This document shows, in pieces, positions 10,921 through 23,760 of a DNA stretch of 64,000 nt. This stretch comes from Canna indica (taxonomy: Eukaryota > Streptophyta > Magnoliopsida > Zingiberales > Cannaceae). Location of the stretch: the NCBI GenBank assembly GCA_034359265.1, contig CP136892.1, positions 11,456,501 to 11,520,500 of the forward strand, given 5' to 3'. Both the position numbers and the translations under genes were made by a program. Within the stretch, counting starts at the first letter, position 1; each line of letters opens with the position of its first letter. The notes beneath the pieces are model-generated. The model searched no databases, had not been told where the DNA came from, and saw only the letters and a program-made list of their open reading frames with translations.

Positions 10921-11999
10921 ACTAGTGCTGGGCGCCGACTCTAATATGTCATACATTCTGGCGCCTTCTGAGTAGGGCTGAAAATCGAATCGAACCGCTC
11001 GGGCTCGATTCGGATTCGGCTCGGAATCGAACGAGCGGGACTCGAATTCGAAATAGATCTGAGTCGAATCTGATCCCGGGTTAGGATTCGATCAAGTTAA
11101 CGAGCCAGATATGATTTGAAAGTTACTCAACTCGTTTTCTCCTCAAACTACTCGACTCCTCCCGAGCTGTTCGCGAAGGCGTCGCCGCTCGAAATCGCTC
11201 GAGCTATTCGAGCAGAGATCCGATGCAGTTCTGCGGTTCTGCCGAGTGCCGACTCTGAGATTGAGGAGCCGACTGCCCTTTCTCGTAAGAGGTAAGTCTT
11301 TAAATTTTTTGCCCTAATCGAGTAGATGTTGAAGCGATAGACGCCGTATCAGCGATTTTCGAATCAATTTGATGATTTTTTTTTTGGTTCCAAGAAAATT
11401 TATTTGCATTATTATCTCCAATTTTGTAAGTTTCAAAACCCTAAATTTACTATTTGCATGATTTGCATCGCACATTCGCACGGCTTTCGGATTTATCTGA
11501 TGTATGTGACTCTAATTCTCTATAAATAGAGGCCATTTGGCCTCTGGTTCTTAACATTGAGCCATTGAGCATTTGAACATTACAATTTGTGAGTCCGTCG
11601 ACTGTCTTCTCTCTTACTTTGACTCTGTAGTCTCTGTGCGAGTGTGAGTCTTAGCAATTAGCATTGAGCATTTGATTCGGTACTGCCATAGCAATTAGCA
11701 ATCTGTCATTTTCTTAGCAATTAGCATTGAACAATTAGCAATTTGTCATTTTAAAATTTCTCCCTTACTATGAGTCTGTGAAGTGTCAAAGTGTGAACTG
11801 CTCGTGTGTGTTAGTGTGTAACAGTGTAAGCCATTTAGGGTTTAGTATATCTGCGGCTCTACTTCAGTACTTCATGTCTACCTCTGCAATTGAAAATGAT
11901 AAACGGTTTAATATGTTTTTTATATATTTGATTTATTTAATTCAATTTATTATATATTGTAACTATAATGTAATGTTTTAAGTATGTGATTAATCAGTT

Positions 12000-14050
12000 G
12001 TGTTGCTTGGGGATGATACAAACACAACGCCAGGACCACAATCTGAAGCAGGGGAAAATTCTGTCATTGTCAATTCAAGCCAAGAGGCTCCTGACGAAGG
12101 ACAACGTAATAGTACGTATACAACAGAAACTACTAGGAATGGTGATACTGATCTCCTTGAAAAGAAAAAAAGAAAGATTTCTAAGGTTTAGAATGAATTT
12201 ACAATGGTATCATTGAAGGATGGTACAAAAAAAACCCAATGTAACTATTGTCGTGCTCGTCTAGCTTATCAAAACACGAGCTCAACAACACATCTAAATA
12301 AGCACATGCTCACATGTGGAGTTAGGTTGGCTTCTATTTTCAGAAAAACTAAACAGGTATTGGCACTCCCTACTATGGAACCTGATGGTAAAATAGGTAA
12401 CTTGACGTCATTTAGATACGATAAGGAAAAAGTTAGAGATATACTTGCAAAAATGATTATTGTCCATGAGTATCCTTTAGGATGGTTGAGCATGCTTTTT
12501 TTCAACTTCTCATAAAAACTTTGAATCCTAAATTTGAAAGCATGTCAAGAGTGACTGTTAGGGCAGATTGCATGAAGATATATGCTTTAGAGAAGAAAAA
12601 AATCAAAGCTTTGCTTGGTAGTGTTGATATGATAAGTCTTACTTCTGACTTGTGGACTTCTAACCAAACTATTGGTTATATGTGCTTGACTGCACATTTT
12701 TTAGACAATGATTGGAACCTCCAAAAAAGAGTTTTGAATTTTATAAATATGCCACCCCCTTATACTGGTCTCATGATCAGTGATAGTATTTTTTCTTGTC
12801 TAAATGATTGGGGCATTGAAAATAAAATTTCAACAATCACTCTTGACAATGCTTCTTCAAATGATTCAGCTGTTAGACATTTAAAAGATAGTTTCACTTT
12901 GAAGAAAAATCTATTTTTTGGTGGAAAAATATTTCATGTGAGGTGTTGTGCTCACATCCTCAACATCATGGTTCAAGATGGATTGATTGTAATTCATGAC
13001 ATTATTTCTAAAGTTCGTGAAAGTGTTAAATATATAAAGGGGTCACCTGCTAGGCTTCACATGTTTAATGAAATTGCGAGGCAATTACAATTGTCCTGTA
13101 CCAAAAGACTTGTATTAGATGTTTCTACTCGATGGAACTCGACTTATGTCATGCTTGAGTCAGCTTTGAGTTTAAAGATGTGTTTCCGAGATACCATGAA
13201 AGAGATCCTAACTACAAGTCAGTTCCTTCATACGAGGATTGGGAAAAAGCTTCCAAAATTATAGAATTTTTGGAGGTTTTTAATGAAGCCACTAATGTAT
13301 TCTCTGGCTATGAATACCCGACTGCAAATCTTTTTTTACCTGAAGTTTGGAAAATAAAGCAACTATTGGAGTTAACTGTAGTTGATGATTGTGAGTACAT
13401 GAAGGTCATGACTTTCAAAATGAAAGACAAATTTGATAAGTACTCGGGTGAGTGTAACTTGTTAATGACAATTGCATCAATATTAGATCCTTGATACAAG
13501 ATGCAATTAGTCATTTTCTACTTTTCAAAAATATATTTGAATGAGTTTGAAGCAAAAATAAAAATTGATGTTGTGAAAGATACAATTTATGATCTTTACA
13601 ACTATTATGTTGAGATGCATAAGTCACAACAACCTTCTCAAACCAACATGGACAGTGGACCAGTGGTTCTTCAAATAACACTTCATTGCTTGAAAAAAAT
13701 AAAACAAAGAGCATGAGTGAATTTGATATGTGGGCTCAAAGTGTAGAATCTGTTACACCTTCTAAACCTGATCTTGATTCGTATCTTGAGGAAGGTAGAT
13801 ACATTTGTACTAATGGAGAAAGTTTTGATGCTTTGCAATGGTGGAAAACAAACACTTTGAAGTTTAAAATTTTGTTAAAAATGGCAAAAGATGTACTCTC
13901 AATTCCTGTGACCACAGTGGCTTCAGAGTCCACATTCAGTGCTGGGGTTTGAGTTTTGGATCAGTATAGAAGTTCTCTAAAGCCAGAAACTGTCCAAGCT
14001 TTGATATGCACCGCAGATTGACTGAAAAATGATTACAAAATTGTCAACTA
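12000..14050 (+). pseudogene. hAT (Ac-like) transposase, disabled by several lesions
   Basis: Family blocks appear in order. There is a BED zinc finger (CNYCRARL...THLNKHMLTC, about 12235-12320) and an RNase H-like core with LTSDLWTSNQTIGYMCLTAH, ITLDNASSNDSAV, FHVRCCAHILNIMVQDGL and LDVSTRWNSTYVML. The hAT dimerisation domain follows, with DALQWWKTN and VTTVASESTFSAG (about 13825-13945). Lesions are a TAG in place of the conserved W of the V-W-NEF motif (12189-12191), a -1 frameshift near 12474-12482, a frameshift near 13170-13185, a TGA in the LDP-R-YK motif (13492-13494), a frameshift near 13670-13685, and two more TGA stops after the ASEST motif (near 13950 and 14018). The protein would normally excise and insert the element. 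With this many lesions it is dead. Confidence 0.9.
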
Positions 14051-14261
14051 TACGATAAATTTAGACTTTATTTAATAATGTTTTATGTTATTTCTATTTT
14101 TATCTCTTAATTATTATGACTAATGCTACTACCTTCTGATATTGATAGGGTGAAGAAGAAAATCTGGAGACTTGAATGTTGTTTTGAAGACTTCTTTTAT
14201 GCTACTTATAAAGTATCTCTTAATTTAGACTAGCTGTTGATGTTTATTATTTACTTTTAAA

Positions 14262-14490
14262 CTCATTCATCAACACATCTTTAATTTTTTACTGACCGTT
14301 GCATTGATGAACTACCTATTTTGTTTGAGTTCATCATTCATCAACACATCTTCAATTTGATCAATCCTGGCTGCTGTATTGATGAACTGCTTGTTTTGTT
14401 TGAGTTCATCATTCATCAATCATCAACACATCTTCAATTTGATTAATGCTAGCTGTTGCATTGATGAACTGCCTATTTTGGTTTATGAAC
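14262..14490. repeat. Tandem repeat, about 80-85-bp unit, ~3 copies
   Basis: Three consecutive copies share gttcatcattcatcaacacatcttcaattt followed by gctg(t/c)tg(t/c)attgatgaactgc(c/t)t(a/g)ttttg; they start near 14262, 14328 and 14402. A related degenerate block with a repeated gaacttgttttctactgcagtgatgaa phrase follows (14535-14620). The repeats lie in the 3' noncoding part of hAT-1. Confidence 0.7.
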
Positions 14491-15453
14491 TTGTTTTCTG
14501 CTACCGATGGACTGAACTCTGAAGGTATTGATACTTGATTTATGAACCTATTTTCTACTGCAGTGATGAACTTGTTGTATGATGAACTTGTTTTCTACTG
14601 CAGTGATGAATTGCAGGAGTAAACTGCTTAATACTTGGTTTGTAAATTGCAAGTCTTGTTGCAACTTGCAAGTTCTGCTGTCAAGAGTCTCAAGACTGAA
14701 GGTAAACTTAAAACTCTTCTTAACTAGTTTCATATTAGTAATTATTTAATATGTGTTATATTAACTAGTTCCTCAGATGATTTTAGTTATCTAAGTGTTA
14801 TATAAGTTATCTGTTTCTTAACTAGTTTCATATTAGAAATTAGTTAATATAAGTTGTTAAACATGACTCTACTGTATAAGTTGTTTTGTCATGGATATGT
14901 TAGATCCTCCTTCATTACCTATAGTTGGGTTTTAGTTATTGTTGATTTTCTTATGCTATTATTGTGTTGACATCTAAAATTCAATTCTCAGATATTATGC
15001 TTCCCACATTCTTCTTTCAAGTGTACCATTTTGTGTATGTGCAAGTTCTTATTTGTTTTATATAAGCAAGGCCATCAGTAGTAATGTACTATCTCCTTAT
15101 TCTACTTGATCCATTCAAGTGCTTCTTGATTAAATTCCATTTATTCAGTATTTTTATGTTTCTTAATTTATCCTATCATGTTTCTATATAATTAGATGAT
15201 TCTAAATTTTCCTAATGAAATGAGAACAAAATGATCCGTGGTTGGGACTTGGGAATTTAGTCACATGCATAGAATGTGATTCTAGCTGCTCTATAGACAT
15301 GTCTTTTGCTTCTGCTTAATATATTAATTGGTTCAAGCTTTCTCATATTTCGTTAAGTTTTTTTTATTAAAAAAATATGGAAAAATTAATATGGCAGAAT
15401 ATATGTGTTTTGTTTGTTTGCTGTAACTTTTTTGCTGTAACTTTGATGTACAG

Positions 15454-15612
15454 GCAAAACTAAATGCCCAAGTGACCCCATCAAAAGAATTGTCTCCCAA
15501 TAAAATGGAGGTTGAAAATGCCCCATCTGTTGCTGCTGAGAACTTTTTGTCCAAAATAGATAAACCAAATTTGATTGATCCAACAATAAAGTTGGAGGAT
15601 GTGATCATGTGA
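15454..15612 (+). other. Exon-like block inside hAT-1, unrecognised
   Basis: After an acceptor-like polypyrimidine tract and tacag (ending 15453), a 52-codon open block follows with ordinary protein composition: AKLNAQVTPSKELSPNKMEV, then ENAPSVAAENFLSKIDKPNL, then IDPTIKLEDVIM and a TGA at 15610-15612. A one-base shift near 15605 would continue as NSAKSKGKLGQLLDTSPRTD. The base composition contrasts with the surrounding AT-rich noncoding DNA. It could be the last exon of a captured host gene or a transposon accessory exon. I do not recognise the protein. Confidence 0.35.
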
Positions 15613-16243
15613 ACAGTGCCAAGTCCAAAGGCAAGCTTGGTCAACTGTTGGATACTAGTCCAAGAACTGATGCAGTGGCAGCAAGTTGCTTATAGCAGCA
15701 TTGATCTGTAGTTTTGGCATAATTTTAGTATTATCAGTAATGTATTTGTATTTTAATATGGTGTTGATCAGTGACAGTGATGTATTTAGTTCACTTATAG
15801 ACTTCTAGTTTAGTTAATTATTATAATATGGTGTTGTGTATCTCAATATCTGAAGTTTAAAGTATTTTACAAGTTCTGTTACTTATTGTCTTCTGTTAAT
15901 CAATTAATCAGTTTAATATATTTAAATATGTTGTTGTGTATCTTGATTTTCTAAGTTCTATTAAGTGTTAATTATAAGTGTTGATCTTAAATTATTGTAT
16001 TTAAGTTAACTGCAAGTTTGAACTTGATCTTAACATTTGCAGTTGCAGTTCATCAAACAAGATCATTATACTCGGATTCGTATTCGAGTGCTCGAATATT
16101 CGAATCGAGTCAAATATAATAAGCAGGTCTAGGTAATGCTTCGAATTCGAAATAAATTCCAATCTGCACGATTTAGAACTGAGCCGAATATGAGCAGACC
16201 AGTACTCGCATGTGTTCGACTCATTTTCAGTCCTACTTCTGAG

Positions 16244-17080
16244 GCATCAGTGTGCTAAATTTGCTCAAGCGAATGGCAATTAATTTTCGTGGCTTTCGTT
16301 TGCATCTATTTTAATATTTCCACTGAAAGATGCCAATATTTTATATATGTTTGGCGCCCGCTATTTCAATCATTTCTTATAGTATATAACTGGTACTGCT
16401 TATGAATTGGGTCGAGAAGCTTACACTGTTCCACAATCTTAAATTGCAGAATAATTTTTTTGTGTTGTTGTTTATTGACTGTTCACAAGTAGTCATTTTT
16501 TTTAGCAGGATAATGAAGATCATCAGAATGTCAGATAAAATATTTCTATTTCTATCATTAGAAAATAATTAATATATCTTGCTATAGGTCGTAGAATGAA
16601 ATCTTATGGAGATATTTCTCGCATTAATAAAGTTATGATAAAAAACAACTAATTATTAAATAGATGGATAAAATAAATCTTCATTCATTTATATTTTAAA
16701 TTTACGATATTTACTTCTTTTTTTCTTCTTCCAATTTTTCCTAAATCGTATTGACGGATAAGTAAAGAAAAACAATCAAATAATTGCAAATTTCCAATCC
16801 GACGGGCAAATTAATTAGTTAATGAACATTTAACAAACCCAATGTCCCATAGCAAATCAAAACTGCTCTTATCTTACCTATAAACGAACTACTCGCAAAA
16901 GTACCTGTTATTCTAAAATGAGGATAGTTGGGTTCCACTTTAAGCTCCAATGGAAACGAAGGTAGTTTGGCGGGTGTGAAAGATAAGTATAGCAGAAGGA
17001 TTGTTCTTCTCCACCGTACAAGGAAGCCTCTCTCAAAGTCGAAGCTTGAAACAAACAATTTCCATGGGCGGTATATTCCA
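16244..17080. other. Intergenic, 5' flank of the DUF212 gene
   Basis: AT-rich sequence with no coding signal. The sequence on either side of hAT-1 (ggcgccttctgag / gaggcatcagtgtgc) is ordinary single-copy-looking DNA. The segment 17089-17211 remains open in frame with the downstream gene and may be 5' UTR. Confidence 0.5.
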
Positions 17081-17211
17081 ACCCCCAATTGAATCTAGGA
17101 AAGGCATATCCACATCTAGCTCTCGTTCTTTCGGTGTTTTTTTTTTCTTTCTTTGCGGTATTATATTATGATAAAAAATTCAACGAGCGTTCTTGTTCTG
17201 ATTCTTCGACC

Positions 17212-20200
17212 ATGAGGGGATTGATGGACGGATTGGGGAGCTTTAATGCTTCTTCATCATCGCCGCCGCCGCTGTCTTCGAGCCATTACTCGTCCGTTTT
17301 CCAGAACTACCCCCTGATCTCGGCCATCCTCGCCTTCGCCATCGCTCAGTCCATCAAGTTCTTCCTCACCCGGTAACGACCTATCCCGCCCGCGCTTGCT
17401 TATCCTGTCGCGATTTGTTTTTGTCTCTGGTTGGATCTTTGCTTGATCCTTTTAAAGTTAAGATCTTTGCGCGCTCTTGTGCTTTTCTCTGGCTCTTGGT
17501 ACGTTGATCTGGAAATAGGGCATGCTCCGTGAAGGAAAGTTTACATTTTGATGGGATTTGATTTGGTTACGGATTCGATGCTTGGTTGTTTTGCGTTGAC
17601 ATATCACGTTATAGTCTTATAGAAGCATAAAAAGGGGATATTTGGGACCTCCCAATTATTTTTGTCTTTGTATGAAAGTATTTATGATTGCCTTTTCGGA
17701 CAAAAAATGAGTAGAAGAAAAGAACAGAAAGTTATTACATGCACGTGCATAGGATCGAGAAATCTGCAATAGCAATCGGAAAAAAAAATTCCTTTCATAG
17801 ATAAAGAGATTAAAGTTTCATCTTGAATGAGTGATGTTTAAATCAAATTTCATCTCTATAAGTTTATTTCGAATGAAAACAACTAAAGAAAGTTGAGATT
17901 TGAGAGGAAATGGAGAATGGTTTTTCTTGTCAAACTACCCTACTCAAAGAGTAAGTGGGATTGTGGAATAAGGTTATTCCAGATAGCTTGGCACCAAATT
18001 CCGAATATTCTCCTCCTTTTTAGAGGTTTGAAGCCTAATTTAGACCACTCTATTGACCCTGCGTTGTGCAGGGCAAACAGAGATTGAGCTGCCTGATCAG
18101 CTTGCTTGCTGGCAGTGTGCCCCTGCTGCGGTTGTAGGGGAACACCTCCACAACCTCTCCAAATTTTAGACTCCCAGTATAAAACTTGGGCAGATGTTAT
18201 CTTTGTGGTGTATTTGTCTTTGTACTTCCTTTGGTTGGTTTACCCTAGCTGACTTCTTATTATACAAAAGAGGTAGCAGCCATCCTGTATTATACACTTC
18301 TGGGTGAATATAATGAATATATCTTTGTCCGGCTGTGGATATAGGCAACCCTTGCCGGACTATGTAAATTTCCTATCTTTTACTTTTCTATTCTTGTCTT
18401 TTGCTTCTTATTGTGCTTCTTGCTGTGTGTGCTAGCACTATCTACCCTCAAAAACCTTTTTTTCTTTCCCTTTGTCATGAATATACACATTTTTCTTGAT
18501 TGCCTATTATGCACGCCCATTTGTTCTATGCTAGCACAAGCAACCATGTGCCTCATATTGCATTTTGATTCAAATCATAAAACACGTCCAGTTCGCTCTA
18601 GCCTTGCAAACATGCATGTTGTGAATCCAATACAAGTTCACAAACACAACATTTATACTCTTCTTAGCCCTTCTCTTGTAGACTAGGCCTTCGACCTCTT
18701 TGTACCTAGTCATGTAGCAGGAATTACGAAGACTACATGGCTATAACCAGAATGCTCTATGAGTATGATCTGGTGTTCACAGTTATTACAAAATACAAAC
18801 AATGTTATTTGATTAGATACTGAATGAATATTGCCAATCAGTTTTTTTTAACTGGACTAGTACTACTTGAAGTGTTGTTGACAAGGCCTCTAATGGTTAT
18901 TTCCAATTGGTTCTTATCTACCATTGTGTCAAACTTAAACCCTAACTAATATAGAAAGGGTGACCAAGTGCACGGAGCAAATTCCACTTTTGTGGACTTT
19001 GGAGAGGGTTGATGTATGCAGTCTTCCCCCTGCTTTTTGTAGAGCAAACCATGACTAATATGTAAAAATGAAATTTTGGTATGTGTTACAATTTCTTTGC
19101 CCCCATCACGATATCACTATATGCAACATCCTTTAACACATATAATGTGGAGCATACCAAAATGAAATTGCATATAGTGATATCTTATGGAATTAAATAA
19201 TTAAATCATAAATGACCATGGACCAAATTTTGAACACATTGATTTTTCCAACTCGATTCTATAATCACCCCAGTTTTTATCCAAAAGCTAGGAAGTCACG
19301 AGGCAAACATTTCACTTGGATAACTAGTCTAGGATGACCTCAATGGTAAAAGCCTGCCTAACTGTGAGATCAGCTGGTTTGTGGTCATACTGTGCTACTG
19401 GTAATAACAATCTTAGATAGGACTAAAGTAGCTTGTTTGACCTTGGGCACTTAAAACAACTATTCTTTGGTTTTGGATTTTGTTGGACAGGGAAGAAGCA
19501 AGCTGACATTTGATTAACTGGGCATACCCAAAATTCTCTATCGCCATTATTCTTTTTGAATCTGGTATCTTTTGAATGTTAAGTTAGTTTCATATATTTT
19601 CAAAGGAAAAAGTCGCCATTTTGGGACCATTGCATAATCATTTTGATTTTCAATCTATTGTTGTAGTAAGTAGTAACTAAATACTGCAATGCTATATGTG
19701 ATTTGCCTACACTACCAACCAAACACAAATATTTACATTGATATATTTCTTTGACAAATTTGGGACAAAATTTCCCCTTCACTGATCATCTAGAAAACTG
19801 TAAATGTCAATCTATTGGGTTCTTGTACAAGTGCCAAATACCAATGCAATTTGATTCTTTGATTGTTGGTTATTTCTTTATGCGCGTACAGCCTACAGGA
19901 ATTACATGATCAACTATATAGTGGGTCTTGTTTACACTAATTCTTGAAATAAAGAAGTCATTCGTACAGAAAAATGCTCATTATAGATACACAGGTTCAA
20001 GGAAAAACGTTGGGATGCCAAGCGGCTTATTGGATCTGGTGGGATGCCATCATCCCATTCAGCCACAGTGACAGCACTAGCAGTAGCTATTGGAATTCAA
20101 GATGGCTTGAGTAGTTCTACTTTTGCTACAGCAATAGTAATAGCATCGGTGGTAATACTTAGTCTTATTACGACTTTCATTATAAAAATAGCTTTATGCT

Positions 20201-23200
20201 GATGCTTTCATGGTATTATCGCATAAAATTAATTTTGTTTCCAATGTTGGTCTTGAACTTACACAAAACTAATATATTTATGTCATTGTGCTGGTACTGA
20301 TGCTTTGATGATAATGTTGCATAAAATGTTATGAACACTAGCATCCTCATCATGCTGAAGCTAATTGAAGGATTAATAGGCATGTAAATGGACCTAACTG
20401 TAACATAATAGTAAGCTAAAGATTGACATGCTTTGTAAAAGACCTATACTTTGGATCAACAATAGGTGAACAACATTGCCACAATGATAAAGAAAAGGAG
20501 TTGATTATTATTTTGGAATCTTAAGCTAGTAGGAAAGAGCCCAAGAATATGTAGAAGCATGGTTTAAAATCTCGTACCGGTACCGATCTCGGTTTAAAGC
20601 TAGTCCCGGGATGTATTGGTAGTGTACTGTATCGAGTGTATGGACCAGTACAGACAGTACCTGTCTTGAGATTTTTATTCATTTTGTTTTTATTTTTTTT
20701 TCAAATGTAATCTCCAAAATATACTTTTAAGCTTCAAAACATGGTTCTAAGCTCCAATCTTTGAATAGACAGGCCAGTATTCCAAAACCTTTGAATACTA
20801 TGTGGATTTAAAGATTTACAAAATGGCTAGTATTCCATAAAGATAGTTTAATATAATTATATGATATTTGTGTTGCATAAACATTAATGTTATCAACTTT
20901 TGCTTCCCAACCAACCTTCAATTTCCCGTATGGAAGAGTAATTTTTGAGTTTACAATAAATTGCTTGAGAATTTTTTTGGTTATGATGGTCTGCTATTAT
21001 TCTATTGGTTAAGATTTTTCAATCTGTTGCTTGAGAATTTAACATGTTTAATCGTATTTTTCAACAAATAACTTTAAAATTAGCCTGTATGGATGAGGAT
21101 TATGTTTTTATATGTATTCATACAAGAAGAAAGCATACTCAGTTATCGAACTATTAAAGAAAAGAGTGGCAAAAATCCTAAGATCTTGGACACAGTTTCC
21201 TTGCATTATGTTAATTTCATTTTCTTTTTATGTTTTAGTAATTAATTGTTGGGAAATAGTTCTTTCTTCCTTGTGGAAAAGAAGAAATATAAAATGATTA
21301 TGGGGACATTAACACATGCTATATTATATTTGCTGTCTAACTTCAGTTTACAAATAGGTTTTTGTTTTTCTTGAATCTAATTCACTAAACAGTATCATAC
21401 AAATTGAGCTACTATGAATAGGTTTTGTTTTTAGTGAACCTAATTTTCTAAACAGTATCCTCCAAGAGGGTGATAATGCCACTCTAACCACAATTTTGCT
21501 TTGAGATTGGAAGTATCTTATTGGATTTTGTTAGGTTACATGTAGTTGATAATCATCACTAGAAAATTATCATTGATTGAAGAAGTTCTCAGCCATATGG
21601 ACATTTCTTTCTGAACAAAAATTTATTTGTCATTCATTGGTTGATTTTGAAAACTAACATACTTCAGGGATTCAATTAGCAGTTCAAGGACACTACATGA
21701 TGGTTTTTTAATTGTTTAACACTTCAATTAAATTTTCTTGATTTTATCTGGTTATGACATTTTATTGGACCACTAATTGGCAGGTAATGTATGATGCTTT
21801 TGGTGTCCGGCTGCATGCTGGAAAGCAGGCAGAGGTATTTATCACACCTTGATGTTCAGTTTTTTTCTTGTTTTCACTAATTTTTTTACTACTGTAGTGA
21901 TGTTAGAGCTAACATGACATAAAAGTAGATGCTAGTCTTATTACTTCTGACCTAGATTCTAAGCAACTATTAGAGCACTGGTGCATGTGGAATATTCTGG
22001 TGTTATCTTTTGATGTGTACACATATTCACATCCTACCCAAGGTCCAAGATTTATATCAGACACCAGGCTAGATCAATGTTTTATTTATTTTAAACTTGA
22101 AATTAAATCTGTGACCCAAAATTGTTTCATCGTTATAGTGGGTAGATAGGCAACTCATGTATTGTTGTTTTTTATTAATACTATACAAAAATGTTGTATT
22201 TTCTCCATTATGATGAAATTTTGTTAGATGTTATTATCCTAATCAAACACATTACCGAATCTCAACCTCCTGGAAACTTAGTAAAAGCACGAGACCATTT
22301 AGTATGTACCTTAATTTGAACTGAATAGATATATATGGAGGAAAAAAGTACATTGTTGTTGCTTAGAAGATGTTAGTATGTACCAGGATTAAACACAATT
22401 TCTTGTTGTTTGATTCTCTTGATGTGTTTCTTTGTCTGAGTAATCTTATGTGAATTTTTACACAAGTGATGTAGTCAAAACAAATCAAATATTCTTTGAT
22501 CAGTTAAGAAAACTGACAAAGTGGGAAAAGATTCCAGCATACTTGTTGGATATTTCCTAGGGAACTTAATGTGTAAATCTGAATAATTCTAAAAGTTTTT
22601 GCAGTTTGCTAAATGAACTTATGTTCTTTCGTATCGTCACAGGTGTTGAATCAAATTGTATACGAACTTCCAGAAGAACATCCTCTAGCTGACACTAGGC
22701 CGCTCCGTGAGCTTCTTGGCCATACTCCTCTTCAGGTTTGGTTCAGTGCTGTAAACTCTATGTGTAATAACTGTGATGCTGCAACCTGGTACAGCAAAAT
22801 ACACCTTTTGCTCTTAGATTTGCGCAACTATGGATCTTAGTATATTACACAGAAATGCAAGAAATTCATTTATCTGAAATCTTGTCTGATCATTGTAACA
22901 ACCATCGTGATGAACGCAAATGTTCTCATGTCCTAACCTGAATGGATAATTTAACACTCATAAGTAATGCCCTACTAATGAACAGAATACTATGGACAAC
23001 GATTCCTTTTCTTTCGGTAAACCAAGTATATTTTAGATGTGTACTGTCTGGGGAGCAGATTCAGTTCTTATCGTCGTGCCTATAAACCAAACGTCGCATG
23101 TGCAAACTGGATTAATCAGACAGGGTCAATGTCTAGGTTGTTGGCATAGTTTAACCATCAGTTTTTGTTACTGGAATATTAGCTCTATCTGAATCATCTG

Positions 23201-23312
23201 CAATGCAACTTCATGGTAGTATCTCAAATTTCAGGTCACTGCTGGTGGGATCCTGGGTTGCATTGTAGCTAGCATGGCTCATGTAATCAACAAACTTGCT
23301 GGCGGAGCATGA
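17212..23312 (+). CDS. DUF212 family protein (acid phosphatase/vanadium-dependent haloperoxidase-related)
   Basis: Five exons: 17212-17372, 19995-20151, 21784-21834, 22643-22735 and 23235-23312. All introns are GT-AG, and the total of 540 bp gives 179 aa plus TGA. The protein has a Ser/Pro-rich start, a hydrophobic segment LISAILAFAIAQSIKFFLTR (about residues 35-54), the family signature SGGMPSSHSATVTALA (about 69-84), VMYDAFGVRLHAGKQAEVLN, and a final membrane segment GGILGCIVASMAHVIN. The GMPSSHSA motif recalls the phosphate-binding motif of PAP2/haloperoxidases, but DUF212 proteins lack most other catalytic motifs and no activity can be assigned. It is probably an integral membrane protein. 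I chose the ATG at 17212; the frame is also open back to an ATG at 17089, which would add 41 residues with a hydrophobic stretch. Length matches the family (about 170-180 aa). Confidence 0.92.
17373..19994 (+). other. Large first intron of the DUF212 gene (2.6 kb)
   Basis: It starts GTAACG and ends with acacag before the second exon. It is AT-rich with no supported gene. It contains a perfect 17-bp inverted repeat, gatatcactatatgcaa (19110-19126) and its inverse (19168-19184), with further partial pairing outward (ttttggtatg near 19074 with cataccaaaa near 19153). Small open frames within it have no protein features. Confidence 0.6.
20560..20650. repeat. Accggtacc-rich repeat scrap in the second DUF212 intron
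   Basis: The sequence ggtttaaaatctcgtaccgg, then taccgatctcggttt, and later ggaccagtacagacagtacc resemble the accggtacc-rich insertion found at about 49217-49622 in an APC2 intron. This suggests one repeat family with at least two members here. Confidence 0.4.
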
Positions 23313-23751
23313 CAATTCCAAATCCATGAATGCGACGTTGGGTATTGTGGCTTCAATTTCTATGGAAAGTGGTAGTACCCAAGTTCTCACTTCAGGATTA
23401 ATAACCCATAATTAATGTAGTGATTGATGTATAAATTCTACTGCCCCCTCCCCACAAAACTTAGATATTTCATTCTTTTGTGATTTAATTTCCTTCCTCG
23501 GTGTGTATCTAAGCTTGATAGAATAGTCAGTCTCAGTTGTATTTAATCATTCACTTTGTACATTATATTTATATAGTCAAAGGTGCTATATGTGGATGGA
23601 TTTGTGCTTGTCCTAGTGCGGATAGTTTTTTGTTTCAGTCTTTTGCTTATCAATGAATTTAATAGAGAAAGGTAGGTCCAAATTTGAAGAACTAAGATTT
23701 ATTATTAAAATAATTAAGAAAATTGTTCATTCATAATTGAGGCAATGATAT
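23313..23751 (+). other. 3' flank of the DUF212 gene
   Basis: Probable 3' UTR and downstream sequence. It is AT-rich, with no open frame of note and no recognised repeat before the MULE at 23761. Confidence 0.5.
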
Positions 23752-23760
23752 TATTATTTT

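Larger units (their letters stand above)
10973..16235 (+). mobile_element. Complete hAT transposon (hAT-1)
   Basis: A 5,263-bp element has inverted termini TAGGGCTGAAAAT (left) and TAGGACTGAAAAT (inverse of right), with one mismatch, and perfect 8-bp duplications cttctgag at 10965-10972 and 16236-16243. An 8-bp duplication with short TAGGG-type ends is diagnostic for hAT elements. Subterminal zones carry repeated (a/t)cgaatcgaa/ctcgaattcg motifs (about 10985-11220 and 16070-16220), probable transposase-binding sites. Inside are a dead hAT transposase (12000-14050), a tandem repeat, and an unrelated exon-like block. The intact duplication points to an insertion that never excised. Confidence 0.92.

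Noticed and set aside
16819..17088. Minus-strand 89-codon frame next to the DUF212 gene
   Set aside because: No recognisable domain, overlaps the likely promoter/5' UTR, no splice or promoter support.
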